A stretch of DNA of 64,000 nt from Acidobacteriota bacterium (GTDB taxonomy: Bacteria; Acidobacteriota; Blastocatellia; Pyrinomonadales; Pyrinomonadaceae), in NCBI GenBank assembly GCA_020199835.1, contig JAIVJV010000012.1:1-64000 (forward strand). The letters are read 5' to 3'. A program made the translations under genes and the position numbers. Position 1 is the first letter of the stretch. Each line of letters opens with the position of its first letter. The notes below the pieces were generated by a model. It ran no database searches and had not been told where the DNA came from. It was given only the letters and a program-made list of their open reading frames with translations. Below are positions 1 through 5,842 of the stretch, in pieces.

Positions 1-203
1 CATAACACCTCTGCCTGCGTATCCACCGGAAGCTGAGCCAACCTCGGACGGTCCCCGATCCTTCCAGACCACAGTACGCGTAATGCGAAACGAGCACCCT
101 CATAATCACCAGCTCGTTCGAGCCTATGGGAGTCTTTACACGCTCGTCTGGCCTGCCAGTCCCGCGCCTGACGCGTTTCTTTAGCTTTGTTAGCCAGTTC
201 CAT
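1..203 (-). CDS. TPR-type protein, N-terminal part only (runs off window)
   Basis: The minus strand is open from an ATG at 203 to the window edge and encodes about 67 residues starting MELANKAKETRQARDWQ. The segment AGDYEGARFALRVLW resembles the opening of tetratricopeptide proteins common in Blastocatellia, where a stretch of this type precedes TPR helices. An in-frame stop lies a short way upstream and no other ATG precedes 203. The rest of the protein is outside the window, so its function (protein-protein scaffolding in this family) is inferred. It is divergent from the small secreted protein gene at 316. Confidence 0.6.
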   Translation of the reverse strand, partial: MELANKAKETRQARDWQARRACKDSHRLERAGDYEGARFALRVLWSGRIGDRPRLAQLPVDTQAEVL

Positions 204-315
204 GCGTTCGTTGCTAATTAGTCGCGTCTGCGACTATTGATGTTATGATTTTTACGCTCAACAATTTCGCGGTCTGATAACCAGACTGCTTCCACATCAA
301 AAGGATCTAAAAACA

Positions 316-558
316 ATGAACAGACTTCGATGCTTTCTCTTTGCAACCATAGTGGTGATCTCTAGCTCAGTGCTCGCGTTGGGAGGAGATATTCAGGGTC
401 CGGGTAAAAGCGATCCTGCCCCGACTCCGACACCATCTGCGTTAACAACCGCGGCAACAAGCGACGGTCTCACACAGCCAACATCGAATCAAGAAATTCA
501 GATTGTGTGGCCGGACGCCACCACATTACTCGTGGAGCTCCTGCTCACAATCTTCTAA
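316..558 (+). CDS. Small secreted or membrane protein, 80 aa
   Basis: An 80-residue protein with a clear signal peptide: basic MNRLR, then a hydrophobic run to about residue 22. A short Pro/Thr-rich linker follows, and the C-terminus is again hydrophobic (LLVELLLTIF). The AAGGAT at 300-305 is a usable ribosome site for the ATG at 316. The layout suggests an exported peptide held by or inserted in the membrane. Small proteins of this plan beside TPR proteins are, from memory, common in Blastocatellia. No function can be assigned. Confidence 0.65.
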   Translation: MNRLRCFLFATIVVISSSVLALGGDIQGPGKSDPAPTPTPSALTTAATSDGLTQPTSNQEIQIVWPDATTLLVELLLTIF

Positions 559-908
559 ATCACTCTGGGCTACAATTATTTGCCCTTGGTGGCGCTGGTG
601 CGGTGCGCTAAAGGTCGCAATTTGCGCTGAGTAAGGGCATTCAATCCTACCCTAATCTCCGCGATTGTGACAACGCATAAACCTTGACACCCGCTGTGCG
701 GAATTATGCCTCACTTCAATTGCTTTGCTCCCACCTGCGAACTCCGACCGACGCGTCTTCGCAGAGTCCATCCGTGAGCCACACGCTGCTACGCCGCAAC
801 GTTTGCTGCTATATGAAATAACATACATCGTTTCTTGCAACTACAATCATTTACTTCCGTTCCATACAGATAGCTTTCCGCACTCTTCTCAACGTGGACA
901 AGTTTAGC

Positions 909-936
909 TTGACCATCTGTCATAGCTGCCTATAAT
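909..936 (+). promoter_or_regulatory. Sigma-70 type promoter for the response regulator
   Basis: TTGACC at 909-914 and a perfect TATAAT at 931-936 are separated by 16 bases, pointing at the gene starting 1025 with an expected start of transcription near 943. The rest of the 466-bp gap 559-1024 holds no convincing gene. Confidence 0.6.
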
Positions 937-1024
937 CCCGCCTCTCGTATTCAACCTTTCGCTACTCATGCGAGTGACTCAATTCTCATGTCGATAAGGA
1001 GCGTTCATTCTTTCAAGTTCTACC

Positions 1025-1465
1025 ATGGACCATCTGAAGACGGTTACTAGCGATCACGATACCGTCCACAGTTCCATCGATTTAGATGTGGCGCCAAGCA
1101 TAAGGATTCTTCATATTGAAGATGACAAGACGATTGCTGCGGTAGCGAAAGAGATGTTTGAAGAACAAGGCTGGCAGGTTCAGACTTGCGATGATGGCAA
1201 CGCCGCCATCGAACATATCTCTGGCGGAGTCCATTACGATTTCTTGCTCTTCGATTATGACCTTCCAGGCATCGACGGTTTAGAGCTTGTCCGGCACGCA
1301 CGCAAACTGGTCCATCGCTCTCGCACACCAGTCGCCGTGCTTTCGGCCAGTCCTGTTGAGGCAGAGGCGCGAGAAGCTGGAGCGGATGTTTTCTTGCGGA
1401 AGCCGCAAGATATTGGATCACTTGCTGAAAGTATCAGTAGATTGCTCGGCGAACGCCAGCAATAA
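1025..1465 (+). CDS. Single-domain response regulator (REC only)
   Basis: A 146-residue protein that is a receiver domain with a short N-terminal tail. It has the acidic pair D33-D34, the phospho-acceptor D77 in LLFDYDLPGIDG, the conserved Ser at S107 and Lys at K126 (RKP). There is no output domain, so it would act by phosphorylation-dependent protein contacts or as a phosphate shuttle in a phosphorelay. No histidine kinase is nearby. AAGGAG at 996-1001 is rather far (23 nt) from the ATG at 1025. A good promoter lies at 909-936. The next 1.2 kb is the hairpin array. Confidence 0.9.
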   Translation: MDHLKTVTSDHDTVHSSIDLDVAPSIRILHIEDDKTIAAVAKEMFEEQGWQVQTCDDGNAAIEHISGGVHYDFLLFDYDLPGIDGLELVRHARKLVHRSRTPVAVLSASPVEAEAREAGADVFLRKPQDIGSLAESISRLLGERQQ

Positions 1466-1495
1466 ATTGAAAGTCATTTTTGAAACTTGATCCTC

Positions 1496-2730
1496 GCCCT
1501 CGCAAGGGGCCGCGAACTGGGCAGCGTTCTCTAAGGGGAGCCACTCGTGATGTGGGAGCGCGAGCGGCGCGGTCCGAGTGGCTCGGCGAGGAATCGTAGC
1601 CAAATGGACTGACAGCTCTTGGCACAATTTGACAAAACAAACTGGAAGATGGAGGCGGTGACAAACCTACATCTTCCCAGGAGCAGAACCACTTGTGCAG
1701 GTGGGTCGCGAGTGGTTCTGCAAAATTCTTGGTCCTTTGACATTTGAAGATGAGGGTTCTCGAACCCTCAAATAGTGGCCCTGTGAAGGGGGTCACCGAG
1801 TTCGCGGAGGCGTCACCGCCCAGAGCGCTCTCCGCGGACTCTGCGATACGCGATTGTGGCCTTGGGGTGAGGGGGCCAAAGAGTATGCGGGAGCAGCGGG
1901 CAACGGGATGCTTCCGCTACTCAGCTTTCGTTACGAAATGCTAACTATTTTGAGAACCTCGCAAAGTGGAAGCTCCGTCCTTGGTGAGGGGGACGCGATC
2001 TTCCACCAGTAGAGCCATTCGCGTGGCGGCGCAAACGTGAACGCGAATGGCTCTGCGGGGGGAATCACCTTCAAACGCATTGCGTGAAACTTTCACGTGG
2101 CCGTGATCCTCAAGGTGCAAGGGATCGGCCAGCAGGGGAGAGCCACTCGCGATTCGTGGGACAGTACCAATCGGGAGGCGCTGTTCGCGAGTGGTTCTCT
2201 GAATCTGAAGCTGAAATCCCGGTATCTAGATAGTGGCCTTGGTGAGGGGGCCACGGGCGAGTTCGCGGAGCGCTCTCCGCCCAGCAGCGCTCCGCGAACT
2301 CGGATTCCGCTTTTGACAACCACTGTTCAAGGGGGGGCCTCGCATGTGGAAGGTCCGTCTCGCAGAAGACGCGATTCTCCACAAGTCGAAAGCCACTCGC
2401 AGGGGGCGCCGCGACGCGCGGTTTGCGAGTGGCTTTACGCGGATCATGCTCAAGTCCTCCCCCGTTAGACGGGAGCTGACCGATCTCCCATGGCTGTCGC
2501 GTCTACAAGAATTTGCGGCACCGAGGAACTGCGAGGATCTACCGCATTTCTCGGGGTGAGCGTCACTTGTGTAGGTGGGACACACGTGACTCTCCTAAAG
2601 GGCTCGTCATGAGGGTTATGGCGAGAGCGCTGACATGAGTCCAGACATGTCGGCCCCCTTTATTGAATCCCACATCGAGACCCGAAACAATGTGGGAGGA
2701 GGCGTTGTGGCTCCGACACACAACGCCTCG
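1496..2730. repeat. Array of about 20 consecutive imperfect hairpins, no coding sequence
   Basis: Nearly the whole interval folds into separate local stems placed one after another. Examples (left arm / right arm): 1538-1547/1575-1584 (10 bp), 1599-1603/1619-1623, 1644-1651/1670-1677, 1683-1693/1711-1721 (11), 1751-1759/1762-1770, 1775-1781/1790-1796, 1798-1809/1830-1841 (12), 1882-1895/1909-1921, 1966-1972/2000-2006, 2011-2024/2041-2054 (14), 2099-2109/2122-2130, 2138-2151/2186-2199 (14), 2233-2238/2249-2254, 2258-2274/2286-2302 (17, perfect), 2345-2350/2378-2383, 2389-2401/2424-2436 (13), 2521-2525/2550-2554, 2562-2572/2582-2590, 2629-2637/2646-2653, 2668-2675/2690-2697, 2699-2709/2719-2729 (11). 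Several stems belong to families that differ by paired changes, and several contain G-T oppositions that would be G-U pairs in RNA. Open frames here are only short shadows. It could be a structured RNA, an array of repetitive palindromes, or an origin or transfer structure. Confidence 0.85.
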
Positions 2731-2751
2731 CATTTGAAGGTTCAAAGCCCA

Positions 2752-3096
2752 ATGGGTAATCCTCGTCCTCGACCAAAACTTCTGCCTCAAAAACTTGTCC
2801 TTATTAGAGAATATTTAAACCTAACCCAAAGTCAGATCAAAGAGGCGCTTCACCTATCTCAAGCAGCTCGTCCTCGTGTTTCAGAGTACGAGAACGGAAA
2901 GCGCACGCCGCCCTTGGAAGTCGTGCTCGGCTATAGCAGGTTAGCACGAGTACCCATGGAATCACTTGTCGACGATAAAATCAGTCTAAGCCAGCTTGGG
3001 ACATTCGATTATGAACAGCTTCTGCAGCTTGAGAAGCTCGCTGTTGAGCGTAAACACACTGGACAAAAGAAGCGAGTCCCTAAACTCACTAAATAG
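2752..3096 (+). CDS. XRE-family HTH regulator 1
   Basis: A 114-residue helix-turn-helix protein: MGNPRPRP leader, first helix LLPQKLVLIREYL, then LTQSQIKEAL and the recognition region ending RVSEYENGKR, followed by LEVVLGYSRLARVPMESLVDD. This is the lambda-repressor-like fold without any ligand domain. The ATG at 2752 is chosen because the paralogues at 3730, 4128 and 4810 start at the same residue. An in-frame extension back to 2635 would translate the last hairpins of the array. It starts 22 bases after the array ends, so the array could contain its operators or leader RNA. Targets are unknown. Confidence 0.85.
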   Translation: MGNPRPRPKLLPQKLVLIREYLNLTQSQIKEALHLSQAARPRVSEYENGKRTPPLEVVLGYSRLARVPMESLVDDKISLSQLGTFDYEQLLQLEKLAVERKHTGQKKRVPKLTK

Positions 3097-3376
3097 CACT
3101 ATGAAACCGAAACACATTTTCACCAGAGGATTCCAGGCCGAAGGACCAAGAGCGGTGGCGACCATTGCCATTGCCCAAGCGATACTAAATCCGGAAAAGG
3201 GTCCTGTCTCACAATAATCGATCTCCCTGAGGTCTTCGCCTTGAAATGGGTCATGTTCAAGCGACAATTATTGCACAACAAACTTCGCACCAAAACTTTT
3301 GGTCTAATTGGGCGACACGCAACAAGCCTGTCACTCTGATTCGTGCAACGGGGGTTACTAAAGACGAGAGGACACT

Positions 3377-3694
3377 TTGGGAAAAGTACTGGACTCAATC
3401 GTCATAGAATGGAAAAAGAGGGGTCTTGACGATAACCCGCTTTATGATTTACTCGTTAAAGTCGCAAATAAATATGCCGATGATCCCGAGTTTGACTCCT
3501 TAGTTGAAAGAGTAATCACCGAGGCTCCCCTCTGCACATGTAAGTCACTTCTACACGATCAGCTGGGTGGGCCACAAGCTGAAGATGCCGACGTGATCGG
3601 ACTCAACTACAGAGGTTCTCATCCTCTGCTCCACGAAGAGCAATGTCCTTTACACTCGGGTCAAATACAGATAATTGACGACACTGGAAATTAG
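3377..3694 (+). CDS. Hypothetical protein, 105 aa
   Basis: Starts at TTG 3377, helped by a GAGAGGA ribosome site about 5 bases upstream. The N-terminal half is helical and acidic (KKRGLDDNPLYDLLVKVANKY). The C-terminal half has CTC, two histidines and EEQC PLH, which could bind a metal ion, although no known zinc motif is clear. It lies between the first and second XRE genes on the same strand. I do not recognise the family. Confidence 0.5.
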   Translation: MGKVLDSIVIEWKKRGLDDNPLYDLLVKVANKYADDPEFDSLVERVITEAPLCTCKSLLHDQLGGPQAEDADVIGLNYRGSHPLLHEEQCPLHSGQIQIIDDTGN

Positions 3695-3729
3695 CCTTGT
3701 GAATACTCCCGCTGAGCTAAGGATATACC

Positions 3730-4023
3730 GTGGGTCATCGACGCCAAATGCCACGACTAATGCCTGCTAAGTTACAGGCGATTCGTAAACACCTGGACAA
3801 AAGTCAATCCCAGATGCTCACGCTTCTGAACATCGACGACATCACAGCGCGCATCAGCGAATATGAGCATGGAACAAGGCATCCTAGCTTACTTACACTT
3901 CTTCGTTACTCAGAAGTCTCTGGAGTTTTAATTAATGATTTAGCAGATGACAACATCCCGGTTACGGAACTGCCTTTCGGCAAGCGTAAAAGCCGAACGC
4001 GACACACACGCGCACGGGAGTGA
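3730..4023 (+). CDS. XRE-family HTH regulator 2
   Basis: A 97-residue paralogue of the regulator at 2752: MGHRRQMPRLMPAKLQAIR, SQSQMLTLL, RISEYEHGTR, LLRYSEVSGV and DLADDNIPV align motif by motif. The GTG at 3730 is chosen because it matches the start of the paralogues, and AAGGA at 3719-3723 serves as ribosome site. The C-terminus is strongly basic (KRKSRTRHTRARE), which may add non-specific DNA contact. Its stop at 4021-4023 is 104 bases before the next paralogue. Confidence 0.85.
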   Translation: MGHRRQMPRLMPAKLQAIRKHLDKSQSQMLTLLNIDDITARISEYEHGTRHPSLLTLLRYSEVSGVLINDLADDNIPVTELPFGKRKSRTRHTRARE

Positions 4024-4127
4024 GAAGTGTTCAGGCAACCGGCTGCTTCGCATCAAAATGCGGCACTTTCAATTTCGCCCGTTACAAAGAACAACTTAAT
4101 TCCGCTCAGTGCGTGACAGAAACTCAA

Positions 4128-4514
4128 ATGGGTAATCCTCGTCCTCGACCACACCTATTGCCCGAAAAACTTCTTGCGATTAGGACGTTTTTGAATTTCG
4201 GCCAACCTGACATGGCAGACAAGCTTCAATTCGAAATCGGTTGCCACTCCGGTCGGCAGTTGCAACTGCACCCAGGCCGCATTTCGGAGTACGAGAGTGG
4301 GCAGCGTGAACCAAATCTCTTTGTATTATTAGCCTATGGCCGATTAGGACAGGTACACATGGAATCTCTTGTAGATGATGATATAAAAATAGACACATTT
4401 CGCACACGGCTTGGCAATGAAGTTTGCTACTTTACGACCTCACCAGCACACCTGAAACCGGGACCTGTTAAAAAAACGAACAAACCAGTGACTTTGCTTA
4501 GTGGAACGCATTAG
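4128..4514 (+). CDS. XRE-family HTH regulator 3 with an enlarged HTH loop
   Basis: A 128-residue paralogue with the same MGNPRPRP start as regulator 1. The region before RISEYESGQR is longer than in its siblings: about 13 residues around EIGCHSGRQLQLHPG are inserted between the first HTH helices and the recognition helix. The C-terminal tail after LVDDDIKID is unique and basic. The in-frame sequence from 4020 to 4127 is left out because homology begins at MGNPRPRP. The insertion may change or destroy DNA recognition. Confidence 0.8.
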   Translation: MGNPRPRPHLLPEKLLAIRTFLNFGQPDMADKLQFEIGCHSGRQLQLHPGRISEYESGQREPNLFVLLAYGRLGQVHMESLVDDDIKIDTFRTRLGNEVCYFTTSPAHLKPGPVKKTNKPVTLLSGTH

Positions 4515-4552
4515 CCGCCAACCACAAGTAGACGCTGTTGCGGCTTGCGGAA

Positions 4553-4810
4553 CTAACCTTGAAACACGACCTTGAATACGAGATCTAGATCATCATCAAT
4601 GATCGGCGCGAGTGAGACCTTAGCAAGGCGAGCATAGGCTAATAGCACGTTGAGCGGTGGTGGGCTCTTATCCCGTTCGTACTTCGAAATATTCCGGTAA
4701 GACATTTCCATCCCCAACCGCTGAACCATGCCGCTTTGAGACAGGCCCAACGTACGAATCCGCAATAACTTCTGTCCCAATCGTTTCAGTCTGCTCCGCG
4801 CGTGGCCCAT
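4553..4810 (-). CDS. XRE-family HTH regulator 4
   Basis: An 85-residue paralogue on the opposite strand: MGHARSRLKRLGQKLLRIR, LSQSGMVQRL, NISKYERDK, VLLAYARLAKV and IIDDDLDL. It converges with regulator 3. It begins one base downstream of the stop of the excisionase-like gene (4812-5030), so the two are almost certainly co-transcribed. No effector domain. Confidence 0.85.
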   Translation of the reverse strand: MGHARSRLKRLGQKLLRIRTLGLSQSGMVQRLGMEMSYRNISKYERDKSPPPLNVLLAYARLAKVSLAPIIDDDLDLVFKVVFQG

Positions 4811-4811
4811 A

Positions 4812-5030
4812 TCATTGCGGTCTAAGTAAACAGTGGCTACAGACGCGCAAAGTGCTGCCCGCGATCTTGAACGTCTGCACCTTGCCCTTATCGATGTAGT
4901 TGTAAACCGTGCGGCGATCTACGTCTACGATCTTTGCCGCGCCAGCGACGCGAACGATCTTTACGTACTCCTTACAACGTGGGCACCATACGCGCTGACC
5001 TTGCACTAAAGGTGGTTTTGAATCGGTCAT
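4812..5030 (-). CDS. Excisionase/MerR-type HTH protein with zinc-ribbon cysteines
   Basis: A 72-residue protein with a winged-helix core of the DNA-binding excisionase type (AAKIVDVDRRTVYNYIDKGKVQTFKIAGSTLRV shows the helix-turn-helix, the wing and the positively charged turn). It is flanked by CPRC near residue 16 and CSHC near residue 65, a likely four-cysteine zinc site. The family binds DNA as an architectural or regulatory factor. It is first in a two-gene minus-strand unit with regulator 4. No integrase is adjacent. Confidence 0.75.
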   Translation of the reverse strand: MTDSKPPLVQGQRVWCPRCKEYVKIVRVAGAAKIVDVDRRTVYNYIDKGKVQTFKIAGSTLRVCSHCLLRPQ

Positions 5031-5154
5031 AGTTTGGCCCTTTACTTAAACTTGAGGCATAACCGAGGACGCTGCCGACCTCACCCCGACAGCATCCCCG
5101 GCGCGCCTCATGCTCTGAGCCGCACGAGGCTTTCTGGGCTAAACAACAACTCTC

Positions 5155-5160
5155 TATAAT
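5155..5160 (+). promoter_or_regulatory. Possible -10 box for XRE regulator 5
   Basis: A perfect TATAAT lies in the divergent gap between the excisionase-like gene and regulator 5, with only a weak -35 (TTCTGG at 5132). It is 62 bases upstream of the start at 5223. Confidence 0.35.
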
Positions 5161-5222
5161 CAATGTCGCTGAAAATGCGGTTCGTGTGAGATCGAAAACG
5201 AGATTTATTTTGAGGTGCGGCA

Positions 5223-5471
5223 ATGTCCACAGACTTTCCGAAACGTTTAGGCGACAAACTAAAGGCGATCCGCGAGCACTCGAGGTTATCGCCAGATGAG
5301 TTTGCGCCGCAGGTGAAAGCGAGAGACGGTGCGGAGATTACCAGCTATGAGAGCGAAACAGGGGAGTTACCTGTAACCGTTTTAATCCGGTACGCGAAAC
5401 TCACTGGCTTGCCTTTGGAAAACTTCGTAGACGATGATCGTGACTTGTGGCTGGGACACAGGCAGAATTGA
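5223..5471 (+). CDS. XRE-family HTH regulator 5
   Basis: An 82-residue, more divergent member: MSTDFPKRLGDKLKAIREHSRLSPDEFAPQV, then EITSYESETGELPVTVLIRYAKLTGLPLENFVDDD. It lacks the RPRP leader but keeps the SYE and LxxYAKLTGxxxExxVDDD blocks of the other four. The ribosome site is GAGG at 5211-5214. Five regulators of one family within 2.7 kb suggests duplication in place. Confidence 0.8.
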   Translation: MSTDFPKRLGDKLKAIREHSRLSPDEFAPQVKARDGAEITSYESETGELPVTVLIRYAKLTGLPLENFVDDDRDLWLGHRQN

Positions 5472-5842
5472 AGTATGAGGAACGTAAAGATCACGAAGAA
5501 CGCGACACTTCAAAAAGACGGAGACGGAATGTTCTGGCTACTGATTGAGTCATCGGTTGGCTCTGGTCTTTGTCGATGAGTACTCGAAGCATTTATGAAC
5601 GAGCAACAGTCGCCAGTAATCGAATCTCCGAACTAAGAACTTCTTAAGGAGGTGTGTGTGCTCTCGCTCTCACTCCGGCCAGTCAACTATATTATCCCCC
5701 TTTTTAGGCCAGTTGGTCTGCCTGCCAGCTCGCTATCGGGCTTGGGAGCGGAAGATCATAACTTATCGCAGTTCTGAGAGAATTCCCCGGGCAGAACGTA
5801 GTCATTGTCGCCTGCTTGCAATAAATAAGGAACTAAGTCGCC
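5472..5842. other. Gap with two very short candidate reading frames
   Basis: No established gene. A 34-codon frame runs 5475-5579 (MRNVKITKNATLQKDGDG then MFWLLIESSVGSGL) and reads like the start of a protein cut by a stop. A 39-codon frame runs 5658-5777 from GTG with an excellent AAGGAGG at 5646-5652. An alternative GTG at 5656 in another frame stays open to 5850, overlapping the end of the next gene. Each is weakly supported. Confidence 0.3.

Noticed and set aside
1600..1640. TTGGCAC near 1618 as a sigma-54 -24 element
   Set aside because: No TTGC at the -12 position with correct spacing, and it lies inside a hairpin.
1500..2640. Several frames of 60-150 codons within the hairpin array
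   Set aside because: They have unlikely composition, overlap in several frames on both strands, and follow the palindromes.
1496..2730. The hairpin region as a CRISPR array or simple tandem repeat
   Set aside because: Repeats are not direct, equal in size or evenly spaced and there are no unique spacers or cas genes.
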